Source: CAYVUB01 sp964454675 (GTDB lineage Bacteria > Bacteroidota > Bacteroidia > Flavobacteriales > Flavobacteriaceae). Taken from it: a stretch of DNA of 64,000 nucleotides. This document shows, piece after piece, positions 33,182 to 41,712 of the stretch; position 1 is the stretch's first letter, and each line of letters begins with the position of its first letter. The DNA lies in the NCBI GenBank assembly GCA_964454675.1, contig CAYVUB010000008.1, forward strand, positions 1 to 64,000. The letters run 5' to 3'. Both the position numbers and the translations under genes were made by a program. Under the pieces are notes generated by a model. It had not been told where the DNA came from. It saw nothing but the letters and a program-made list of their open reading frames with translations, and did no database searches.

Positions 33182-34684
33182 TTATTTGGATAATTCAAAC
33201 CAGTCGTCAATTGGTGTTTCGGCATCCCGATTTGATTGATGCACAAACTCATTTGTGGATTTGTTGTACTCGTAATCTTTTGCCCAATCCGGAAAATTTT
33301 CAGATAACGCTTTGATGCTTTCACACACATAAGCAATTTCTTTATTGGTCGTTGTGGGATGAATGGACATACGTATCCAACCCGGTTTTCGGGTCAATTC
33401 TCCAAGGGAAATTTCATTGGTCAATTCGTGCGAAGTTTCCATATCCACATGCAGCAGAAAATGCCCGTAAGTACCGGCACAACTACAGCCACCACGTGTT
33501 TGGATGCCAAATTTATCGTTCAATAATTTCACACCCAAATTGTAATGCAAATCATCAATATAAAACGAAATAACACCTAACCTGTCTTTATGCTGGCCTG
33601 CCAAAATATGCAGATTATCAATACCTCCTAATTGTTCAAAAATAATAGAGACAATCTCATGCTCGCGTTTTAACATATTGGCAACGCCCATTTGCTCTTT
33701 CAGTTTGATAGCCAAAGCGGTTTTGATGGTTTGCAAAAATCCCGGAGTTCCACCATCTTCTCTATCTTCAATATTGTCAATGTATTTATGCTCGCCCCAA
33801 GGATTAGTCCAACTTACGGTGCCACCACCTGGGCAATCGGGAATCATGTTTTTATATAATTTCTTATTAAAAATCAACACGCCTGAAGTTCCGGGCCCAC
33901 CTAAAAACTTATGCGGCGAAAAGAAAATAGCATCCAAAGCTTTGCTCTCATCTTCAGGATGCATATCGATGTCCACATACGGTGCCGAACACGCAAAATC
34001 CACAAAACATACGCCATCGTGTTTGTGCATCAATTGCGCAATTTCGTGATACGGTGTTTGAATACCTGTCACGTTTGAACCCGCAATTACAGAAGCAATT
34101 TTAAGCGTGCAATCTTTATATTTTAATAAAAGTTGTTCTAAGTTTTTTAAACTGAACAAACCATCAGCCGCTGGCGGAACAACCTCAACCTTGGCAATGG
34201 TTTCCAGCCAAGAAGTTTGATTGGAATGATGTTCCATGTGGGTAATAAACACCACTGGACGGATTTCATCGGGAACATTGGTAAACTTCTGAAGGTTTTC
34301 AGGAATTTTCAAGCCCAAAATCCGTTGAAATTTATTGATTACGCCTGTCATTCCTGTTCCGGTCATAATCAACACATCATCATCATTGCTGTTAACGTGT
34401 TCTTTAATAATATGTTTCGCTTTATGATAAGCCTGCGTCATGGCAGTGCCCGAAACCGTGGTCTCGGTATGGGTATTGGCCACAAAAGGCCCAAAATCGT
34501 TACTAAGCTTTTCTTCAATGGGCCGGTACAGCCTCCCTGAAGCCGTCCAATCCGTGTAAATGATTTTCTGCTTGCCAAATGCCGACTGAAATTCTTGATC
34601 TACACCAATAATATGCTGCCTGAATTGTTGAAAATAGGTTTCCAATTCGGTCAGCGTCGCTTTTGATGTTTCTGTAGAAATCAT
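33182..34684 (-). CDS. Class V aminotransferase-fold PLP enzyme (cysteine desulfurase-like)
   Basis: A 500-residue fold type I PLP enzyme. The Schiff-base Lys is in FFSPHKFLGGPGTSGVL. The upstream DFACSAPYVDIDM holds the Asp that contacts the pyridine nitrogen, and HMEHHSNQTSW is the ring-stacking His region. A Cys-rich loop RGGCSCAGTYGHF lies near the C-terminus. It is longer than SufS/CsdA (about 400), so the exact substrate is uncertain; cysteine desulfurase or a related lyase is most likely. No suf genes are nearby. Confidence 0.85.
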   Translation of the reverse strand: MISTETSKATLTELETYFQQFRQHIIGVDQEFQSAFGKQKIIYTDWTASGRLYRPIEEKLSNDFGPFVANTHTETTVSGTAMTQAYHKAKHIIKEHVNSNDDDVLIMTGTGMTGVINKFQRILGLKIPENLQKFTNVPDEIRPVVFITHMEHHSNQTSWLETIAKVEVVPPAADGLFSLKNLEQLLLKYKDCTLKIASVIAGSNVTGIQTPYHEIAQLMHKHDGVCFVDFACSAPYVDIDMHPEDESKALDAIFFSPHKFLGGPGTSGVLIFNKKLYKNMIPDCPGGGTVSWTNPWGEHKYIDNIEDREDGGTPGFLQTIKTALAIKLKEQMGVANMLKREHEIVSIIFEQLGGIDNLHILAGQHKDRLGVISFYIDDLHYNLGVKLLNDKFGIQTRGGCSCAGTYGHFLLHVDMETSHELTNEISLGELTRKPGWIRMSIHPTTTNKEIAYVCESIKALSENFPDWAKDYEYNKSTNEFVHQSNRDAETPIDDWFELSK

Positions 34685-34701
34685 AGTACTAAATATGTTT
34701 T

Positions 34702-34803
34702 GGGCGTTACCCTTTTCCGCTAAAGCTACAAAAGGTCGGGCTTTTCGTTACAATCTTTTGTTCGTGCCTCACAAAAGGATTTCCACTTCAATCCCTAACG
34801 CAG
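34702..34803. repeat. Conserved noncoding repeat (GGGCGTTACC to CCCTAACGC)
   Basis: It begins GGGCGTTACCC, contains GGTCGGGCTTTTCG, the hairpin CTTTTGT/ACAAAAG, and ends CAATCCCTAACGC. Sequences with this word order recur, from memory, between genes of many flavobacteria. Here it separates glmM and the aminotransferase. Confidence 0.5.
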
Positions 34804-34910
34804 ATTCGGATTTGCAAATACAATTCGTTAGTGTCAGTTCGAGTGTTTTTAGATTTTGACTCAAAGTCAATGGCTAAAAAATGTATCGAGAGCAATCAAC
34901 CGCAAAGGTA

Positions 34911-36299
34911 CTAAATATTTGCAATGGCTTTAATTTCACTAATGATTTTATCTGCCAAAGCATCGGCTTCTTCCTGCGTTGGTGCTTCGGTATAAATACG
35001 GATAATAGGCTCTGTATTGCTCTTTCTTAAATGTACCCAACTGTGTGAGAAGTTAATTTTAACACCATCTATGGTTGATACATCTTCGTTTTGATAACGT
35101 TGCGTCATCGCTTTCAAAATAGCATCCACATCTAAAGTTGGCGTCAGCTCAATTTTCTTTTTGCTCATAAAATAATTAGGGTAGCTCGCTCTCAAAGCAC
35201 TAACGCTCATTTGCTTTTCAGCCAATAAACTCAGGAACAACGCCACGCCTACCAAGGCATCACGCCCATAATGCAACTCAGGGTAGATTATGCCGCCGTT
35301 GCCTTCGCCACCGATGATGGCTTTATTTTTTTTCATCAATTCAACCACATTCACTTCGCCTACCGCACTGGCTTCATACATTCCGCCGTGTTTTTCGGTC
35401 ACATCGCGCAACGCTCTTGTTGAGCTCATATTGCTTACCGTATTTCCCGGTGTTTTGCTCAGCACATAATCGGCGCAAGCCACCAATGTATATTCTTCTC
35501 CAAACATCTCACCGTTTTCATCCATAAACGCCAGCCTGTCAACATCAGGGTCCACCACGATGCCTAAATCGGCTTTTTCCTTGACAACGGCTTGTGACAA
35601 ATCGGTTAAATGTTCTTTTAAAGGCTCAGGATTGTGAGGAAAATGTCCGTTAGGCTCACAATACAGCTTTACGGTATGCACACCCAAACGCTCTAATAGC
35701 AACGGAATAACAATGCCTCCGGTAGAATTCACACCGTCAACCACCACTTTAAAACGTGCCGCTTCAACAGCTTTTTTGTTTACCAACGGAAGTTTTAGAA
35801 CCTCATCAATATGTAAATCGATATACGCCTGATTTTTGGTGATTTTCCCCAAATTGTCAACGTCTGCAAATGTCATGGTATCGGTTTCGGCTATTTCCAG
35901 AATCTTAGCACCTTCGGCACCACTTAAAAATTCACCTTTTGCATTTAAGAGTTTCAAAGCATTCCATTGCTTCGGGTTATGGCTTGCCGTGAGAATAATT
36001 CCGCCATCGGCATGTTCCATAGGTACGGCAACTTCCACCGTAGGTGTTGTGGACAACCCCAAATCAATAACATGGATTCCCAATCCTACCAAAGTATTCA
36101 TTACCAAATTTTGAATCATCTCTCCGGAAATTCGGGCATCTCTGCCCACAACTACCCTGTAAGTGTCTTTTTGACGTTGCTGCTTCAACCACACACCATA
36201 GGCTGCGGCAAATTTTACAGCATCCACAGGTGTTAAATTATCACCAACTGTTCCGCCAATGGTACCGCGAATACCTGATATAGATTTTATAAGTGTCAT
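34911..36299 (-). CDS. glmM: Phosphoglucosamine mutase
   Basis: A 462-residue alpha-D-phosphohexomutase, converting glucosamine-6-P to glucosamine-1-P for peptidoglycan and LPS precursors. The phosphoserine motif is TASHNPKQWN (about 105), metal loop DPDVDRLAF (about 253), sugar-binding GEGNGGII and phosphate-binding RKSNTEPIIRIY near the end. Flavobacterial GlmM has this length. It is followed by the repeat at 34702-34803. No glmU is nearby. Confidence 0.92.
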   Translation of the reverse strand: MTLIKSISGIRGTIGGTVGDNLTPVDAVKFAAAYGVWLKQQRQKDTYRVVVGRDARISGEMIQNLVMNTLVGLGIHVIDLGLSTTPTVEVAVPMEHADGGIILTASHNPKQWNALKLLNAKGEFLSGAEGAKILEIAETDTMTFADVDNLGKITKNQAYIDLHIDEVLKLPLVNKKAVEAARFKVVVDGVNSTGGIVIPLLLERLGVHTVKLYCEPNGHFPHNPEPLKEHLTDLSQAVVKEKADLGIVVDPDVDRLAFMDENGEMFGEEYTLVACADYVLSKTPGNTVSNMSSTRALRDVTEKHGGMYEASAVGEVNVVELMKKNKAIIGGEGNGGIIYPELHYGRDALVGVALFLSLLAEKQMSVSALRASYPNYFMSKKKIELTPTLDVDAILKAMTQRYQNEDVSTIDGVKINFSHSWVHLRKSNTEPIIRIYTEAPTQEEADALADKIISEIKAIANI

Positions 36300-36445
36300 A
36301 ATGTTTTTTTGATTATTACGTCACAAATATACAATTACAAATTGTTTTTTTGTGAGTTGTTAAGTGCATCATATCTTCCGGATTCAATCAAAAAATCTTG
36401 GTTCTTGATTCTTGATACTTGGTTCTTAATTCGTAATTTTCCCAA

Positions 36446-37051
36446 ATGAATTTTTTAGCACATATATATCTTTCCGGAAATAATAAATTGGTAACCATCG
36501 GTAATTTTATTGCTGACGGCATCAAAGGAAAAGACTATAAAAACTTTCCCGACGGCATTCAGATTGGCATACTATTGCATCGTGAGATAGACACATTTAC
36601 CGATGCGCATCCGATAGTAAGGCAAAGCACCAAACGTTTACATAAAAACTACGGGCATTACAGCGGTGTTATTGTAGATATCTTGTATGACCATTTTCTG
36701 GCAAAAAACTGGAATACCTATTCAGATATTCCACTTGAAACTTATGTAAATGAGTTTTACGACCTGCTCGATGCCCATTATGAGATGTTACCTTTACGAA
36801 CCAAAAAACTGATACCTTTTATGCTTGCCGGTAACTGGCTGCTGAATTACGCAAAAATTGAAGGCATACAAAATGTTTTGAACGGTATGAACCAACGAAC
36901 AAAATTTGTTTCGGGTATGGATAGTGCTACTAATGAACTTAAAGAATATTATAACGAATTTGAACAGGAATTTACTGCTTTTTTTGAAGAATTGCGTCAG
37001 TTTTCTTCAACTAAATTAAACGAAATTACCTCACAATACACGCACAAATGA
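36446..37051 (+). CDS. ACP phosphodiesterase-like protein (AcpH/DUF479)
   Basis: A 201-residue soluble protein with the AcpH pattern: MNFLAHIYLS at the start, IGNFIADGIKG, LHREIDTFTDAHP and YDHFLAKNW. These His/Asp residues form the HD-like metal site. The family removes 4'-phosphopantetheine from acyl carrier protein in E. coli; the role in Bacteroidota is by homology. Monocistronic, with its own upstream region containing TTCTTGATTCTTGAT-type degenerate repeats (36392-36430). Confidence 0.85.
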   Translation: MNFLAHIYLSGNNKLVTIGNFIADGIKGKDYKNFPDGIQIGILLHREIDTFTDAHPIVRQSTKRLHKNYGHYSGVIVDILYDHFLAKNWNTYSDIPLETYVNEFYDLLDAHYEMLPLRTKKLIPFMLAGNWLLNYAKIEGIQNVLNGMNQRTKFVSGMDSATNELKEYYNEFEQEFTAFFEELRQFSSTKLNEITSQYTHK

Positions 37052-37276
37052 AACAAACACCTGTTTTCAGAAACTAAAACAGCATCCCGGCACTAAGCAA
37101 CAATACACTTAAATAAAAAATAAGACAGGTATTACAACGATGCTATCTTAAAATTATAAATCACTAATAATCAGCATAAATATAAAATTATTGAATTTTA
37201 TTAAAATTGAATTATTGTTAACTTAACCATTTCTTAACATTGCACTCGTAATTTTGCACCTCAATTTATAAGAGAT

Positions 37277-37921
37277 ATGTCACTAAATGCTATTTTTCAA
37301 TTTTTAGTTCCAAAGGATAAAAAATTCTTTCCGCTTTTTGAACAAGCCACTCATAATTTAATTTTACTGGCAGAAGCCGTAAATGAAGTTGTAAATGCTC
37401 CTAAGGACAAAAGAGAAGAATATTTCATCAAGATAGAAGAATTAGAAGCAAAACTTGAAGAAATCACTCATAAAACCCACATTGAGTTAAGTACAAATTT
37501 TATCACGCCTTTTGACAGAGAAGATATATACTCTTTGGTAAAAGCAATGGATAATGTAGCCGATTATATGCATGGTGCCGCCAGCAGAATGAGATTGTAT
37601 CAGGTAGAAAAAATCACAAAATCTATACGAAAGCTTACTGAGGTTAATCTTGAAGCATGCCAATTAATAGGCGTTGCCGTAACAGAATTAAAAGGGATGA
37701 AAAACCTGAAAGCCGTTACCAATGCCTGTACCAAAATAAGTAAATTGGAAGCAAAAGCCGATACTATTTTTGACAAAGCGGTTGCCGATATTTTTGAAAA
37801 CGAAACAGATGCCAAAAACATCATCAAGTACAAAGAAGTGCTTTCTGCATTGGAAACAGCATCAGACAAATGTAAAGGCGTTGCCAATGTATTGGAACAA
37901 ATTTCTGTAAAACATTCATAA
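37277..37921 (+). CDS. DUF47/PhoU-like phosphate transport regulator
   Basis: A 214-residue all-helical protein of the DUF47 family (KKFFPLFEQATHNLILLAEAV; FDREDIYSLVKAMDNVADYM; LSALETASDKCKGVANVLE). Such proteins are encoded directly before Pit transporters and modulate them. The pit gene follows by 24 bp, so the two form an operon. Confidence 0.92.
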   Translation: MSLNAIFQFLVPKDKKFFPLFEQATHNLILLAEAVNEVVNAPKDKREEYFIKIEELEAKLEEITHKTHIELSTNFITPFDREDIYSLVKAMDNVADYMHGAASRMRLYQVEKITKSIRKLTEVNLEACQLIGVAVTELKGMKNLKAVTNACTKISKLEAKADTIFDKAVADIFENETDAKNIIKYKEVLSALETASDKCKGVANVLEQISVKHS

Positions 37922-37945
37922 ACATCATATAACTTCATAGCGTTT

Positions 37946-39007
37946 ATGGATTTGACTTTACTTATCATAATCATCGTTTTAGCCTTAATTTTTGACTATA
38001 TCAACGGTTTTCACGATGCTGCAAATTCTATTGCTACCATTGTAGCCACAAAAGTTTTAAGCCCTTTTCAAGCCGTACTTTGGGCGGCATTTTTTAACTT
38101 CATGGCCTATTTTATCTCCAAATACTGGATTGGAGAATTTAAAATAGGTAATACGATTGCCAAGACCGTTTCGGAAGATTTCATTACCCTTGAAGTTATT
38201 TTTGCCGGACTTATAGCGGCTATTGTGTGGAACTTGTTAACCTGGAAATTAGGTATTCCATCATCATCATCACACACACTTATTGGTGGTTTTATGGGTG
38301 CTGCCTTAATGCATGCCTATATGATTTCGGGCGATTTGAATATGGTGGTAAATTACACTAAAGTGCTTCCTATCATCGCTTTTATATTTCTGGCGCCAAC
38401 CATTGGTATGTTTGTAGCCTATCTTCTCACTGTGGCAATAATGTGGATATGCCGGAAAACAAATCCGCACAAAGCCGACAAATGGTTTAGACGTTTACAG
38501 CTTGTTTCATCGGCGCTCTTCAGTTTGGGTCATGGTGCCAATGATGCGCAAAAAGTAATGGGTATTATTGGCGCGGCTGTGATTTTTTATCACATAAATG
38601 CCGGACATGCCGATTGGATAAACCACCCCGATCAATTTGGTTATTTTGTTGACCAATGGGGTTGGGTACCGTTTACTTCCTTCTTGGTTATCGCACTTGG
38701 TACTATGAGCGGCGGATGGAAAATCGTAAAAACAATGGGGTCAAAAATCACCAAAGTAACCTCTCTGGAAGGTGTAAGTGCAGAAACAGCCGGAGCCATC
38801 ACGCTTTATGTTTCTGAACATTTTGGTATTCCGGTGTCAACGACACATACTATTACGGGAAGTATTATAGGTGTTGGTATTACAAAACGTATATCGGCCG
38901 TGCGTTGGGGCGTGACCATAAAACTGCTTTGGGCATGGATACTTACCATTCCTGTATCGGCAGTTATTGCAGGATTAACATATCTTTTGATAAAAGCTAT
39001 TCTGTAG
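37946..39007 (+). CDS. Low-affinity inorganic phosphate transporter (Pit family)
   Basis: A 353-residue membrane protein with about ten helices. The two inverted PiT signatures are FDYINGFHDAANSIATIVAT near the N-terminus and FSLGHGANDAQKVMGIIG in the second half, each with the GxNDxAxx core (first copy has His-Asp). IPSSSSHTLIGGFMGAAL and IPVSTTHTITGSIIGVGI are the matching helical hairpins. It couples phosphate, usually as a metal complex, to proton or sodium uptake. Confidence 0.93.
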   Translation: MDLTLLIIIIVLALIFDYINGFHDAANSIATIVATKVLSPFQAVLWAAFFNFMAYFISKYWIGEFKIGNTIAKTVSEDFITLEVIFAGLIAAIVWNLLTWKLGIPSSSSHTLIGGFMGAALMHAYMISGDLNMVVNYTKVLPIIAFIFLAPTIGMFVAYLLTVAIMWICRKTNPHKADKWFRRLQLVSSALFSLGHGANDAQKVMGIIGAAVIFYHINAGHADWINHPDQFGYFVDQWGWVPFTSFLVIALGTMSGGWKIVKTMGSKITKVTSLEGVSAETAGAITLYVSEHFGIPVSTTHTITGSIIGVGITKRISAVRWGVTIKLLWAWILTIPVSAVIAGLTYLLIKAIL

Positions 39008-39123
39008 TACTACCGTTATTATTCAGTAACTGTTTAAATTTCTGCTCATCGTTTTTGCTTTATCGAATCCTATGGCATTAACATACAAAAAGTTTATATA
39101 TTTACATAACAACAATCTTTGTT

Positions 39124-39825
39124 ATGAATATAAAACGTATTATTAAAATAGTTGTCGGCATCATCATTTTTATGACCTTGCCCGGTATGCTGCTGTACGG
39201 TTTTTTATATTATAAATACAATGAAGATTTACCTGTAGGCATCAAAGGCAAAGAAGCAGATGTACTGGCATCAAAAATGCTTAATGCTTTAAACTCTCAG
39301 GCATACGACAATACCGGTTTTATTGAATGGACCTTTAAAAGCAGGCGGCATTATAAATGGAAAAAAAACGAGTATAAATGCACCATATACTGGGGAGATT
39401 TTAAAGTATTTCTCGATTTCAAAAACGCTGCTTCAAACAAGGCTTATATCCATAATTTTAAGGTAAACGGAGAGCAGGCTCAGGAATTAATAACTGAGGC
39501 AACCGACTATTTTTTTAACGATTCTTTCTGGCTGGCAGCACCTTATAAAGTATTTGACGAAGGTACAGAACGCCAAGCGGTAACTTTGGATAATGACAAT
39601 CAAGGTTTGCTGGTTAGCTATAGCGCCGGAGATTCATACTTATGGTTATTGGACAATGAATATAAACCCAAAGCCTTCAAAATGTGGAGTTCAAAACTTC
39701 CTATTCAAGGATTGGAAGCCTCTTGGGATAATTGGATTGTAACCGAAAGCAACGCACAATTACCCACAGCTCACAGATTTTTAATTTCCGGCATAGAACT
39801 GGATATCATGAGCGGAAAACATTAA
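39124..39825 (+). CDS. Membrane-anchored hypothetical protein
   Basis: A 233-residue protein with an N-terminal membrane helix (about 7-28, IVVGIIIFMTLPGMLLYGFLYY) and a soluble domain rich in Trp and Tyr, probably exposed to the periplasm. No domain is recognised; the pattern is common in flavobacteria. The ABC exporter gene follows by 9 bp, which suggests a shared transcript. Confidence 0.75.
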   Translation: MNIKRIIKIVVGIIIFMTLPGMLLYGFLYYKYNEDLPVGIKGKEADVLASKMLNALNSQAYDNTGFIEWTFKSRRHYKWKKNEYKCTIYWGDFKVFLDFKNAASNKAYIHNFKVNGEQAQELITEATDYFFNDSFWLAAPYKVFDEGTERQAVTLDNDNQGLLVSYSAGDSYLWLLDNEYKPKAFKMWSSKLPIQGLEASWDNWIVTESNAQLPTAHRFLISGIELDIMSGKH

Positions 39826-39834
39826 TACTAATTT

Positions 39835-41616
39835 ATGAAAATACTCTGGAATTACCTTAAACCGCAACGGGCAACCGTTATTTTATCGCTGTTACTGGCA
39901 ACCCTGGCACAGTTACTTAATTTAATAGACCCGATTATTTTTGGAAAAATCATTGATGATTATGCGACAAACACTCATAACTTATCGGAAGACGAACGTG
40001 TAAACGGAGCATTATTCTGGCTGGGTATTGCTATTCTTGTTGCGGTTACCTCACGATTGGCAAAGGCTTTTCAGGAGTATTTGACAAATAAGGCTGTTTA
40101 TAAATTCGGGATGCAGATTTTTAACGACGGTATCAAGCAAACCTTACGGTTATCGTTTCAGGAATTTGAAGAAAGCAGAAGCGGCGAAACATTATCTATA
40201 CTGCAAAAAGTAAAGCGTGATACAGAACGTTTTGTAAGTGCTTTTATCTCTATTTTATTTTCATCGGTGGTGGGCATCGGGTTTTTAATCTGGTACAGCA
40301 TTACCAAAAGCTGGCTGTTAATCCCCGTATTTTTAATTGGCGTAGTAATTTTAGGAACACTGACAGGAACGCTTTCAAAAAAAATAAAAACACTGCAACG
40401 TTCTATCAACAAAGAAACCAATCAGATTTCCGGAGTTATTACCGAAAGTCTTCGCAATATCGAATTGGTAAAAAGCCTGGGCTTGACCTTTCCCGAAATA
40501 CGCCGCATGAACTTACAAACCGAAAGTATTTACAAGCTGGAAATGGCAAAAGTGGAACGCATGCGGACTTTGTCTTTTTTACAAAGTATCACGCTTAACG
40601 TGCTGCAACAATCCATTTTGTTTATTCTGCTGTGGCTCATTTTTAGAAATGTGCTTTCTACGGGCGAGCTTATTGCCATGCAATTCATTTCTACCAGTAT
40701 TTTTGGCCCTTTACAAAATTTAGGCTCTATCATTATACAATACCGCGAAGTTGACGCATCCCTCAATAATTTTCAAACCTTGATGAATAAGCCCATTGAT
40801 AAACGCCCCGAAAATCCGGTAGAAATAGATGCTTTGCAAAGCATCCGGTTTAAAAATGTGACTTTTAAACATAAAAAAGCAGCCTACAATGCCATTGACG
40901 GAATATCGTTTGACGTAAAAATTGGGCAGACCATTGCTTTTGTGGGACCGTCAGGTTCCGGAAAATCGACACTTATCAAACTCTTGGTGGGCTTGTACCA
41001 ACCTATTGACGGACAAATTATGTTTAATGATGTACCATCTGATAAAATCCGATACAATCCGCTGCGACGGCAAATGGGCTTTGTAACACAGGACACCCAA
41101 CTGTTTGCCGGTACCATAAAAGACAATCTGCTGTTTGTAAAAACCGATGCTACCGATGACGAAATCATGTCGGCTCTGGAAAAAGCATCAGCATCGCAGC
41201 TAATTGCAAAAGCCGATAAAGGCATCAATACGGTTTTGGGCGAAAACGGCATGAAACTTTCCGGCGGCGAAAAGCAGCGTATTTCCATTGCCAGAGCATT
41301 ACTGCGAAAACCGAGGCTGCTTATTTTTGACGAAGCCACATCGGCATTGGATTCACTCACAGAAAAAGACATTACTAATACTATCCAGGCTATTTCCAAA
41401 AACCAGGAACAAATAAGCATCTTGATTGCCCACAGATTATCGACCATCATGCACGCCGATACGATTTACGTTTTAGAAAAAGGCAAAATCGTAGAATCGG
41501 GCTCATACAATGACCTGCTGGAACAAAAAGGCTTGTTTTATGCCATGTGGCGTCAGCAAATGGGCGAACGCCGTGATAGAGAACTTGAGTTAAACCAAAT
41601 AAGTCTGATACAGTAA
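39835..41616 (+). CDS. ABC exporter, fused permease and ATPase (MsbA/MDR type)
   Basis: A 593-residue half-transporter with six membrane helices (about 15-300) and then a nucleotide-binding domain: Walker A GPSGSGKSTLIKLL (about 370), Q-loop VTQDTQLFAG, signature LSGGEKQRISIARALL, Walker B LLIFDEATSALDS, and switch His in IAHRLS. It acts as a homodimer exporting lipid, drug or peptide; the substrate cannot be told from sequence. It follows the anchored protein by 9 bp. Confidence 0.92.
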   Translation: MKILWNYLKPQRATVILSLLLATLAQLLNLIDPIIFGKIIDDYATNTHNLSEDERVNGALFWLGIAILVAVTSRLAKAFQEYLTNKAVYKFGMQIFNDGIKQTLRLSFQEFEESRSGETLSILQKVKRDTERFVSAFISILFSSVVGIGFLIWYSITKSWLLIPVFLIGVVILGTLTGTLSKKIKTLQRSINKETNQISGVITESLRNIELVKSLGLTFPEIRRMNLQTESIYKLEMAKVERMRTLSFLQSITLNVLQQSILFILLWLIFRNVLSTGELIAMQFISTSIFGPLQNLGSIIIQYREVDASLNNFQTLMNKPIDKRPENPVEIDALQSIRFKNVTFKHKKAAYNAIDGISFDVKIGQTIAFVGPSGSGKSTLIKLLVGLYQPIDGQIMFNDVPSDKIRYNPLRRQMGFVTQDTQLFAGTIKDNLLFVKTDATDDEIMSALEKASASQLIAKADKGINTVLGENGMKLSGGEKQRISIARALLRKPRLLIFDEATSALDSLTEKDITNTIQAISKNQEQISILIAHRLSTIMHADTIYVLEKGKIVESGSYNDLLEQKGLFYAMWRQQMGERRDRELELNQISLIQ

Positions 41617-41670
41617 CATTTTTAACAAAACTCTCTACAACCTACACTTCCTTTTTCACTGCTAAATCTG

Positions 41671-41678
41671 TACCTTTG
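41671..41678 (+). promoter_or_regulatory. Candidate -7 box of uvrA
   Basis: TACCTTTG matches TAnnTTTG, 34 bp before the chosen uvrA ATG (41713), with TTTTT about 19 bp upstream. Confidence 0.5.
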
Positions 41679-41712
41679 CAACTTTGCTGTTTTGCAGGCA
41701 AATTACTGTGCT

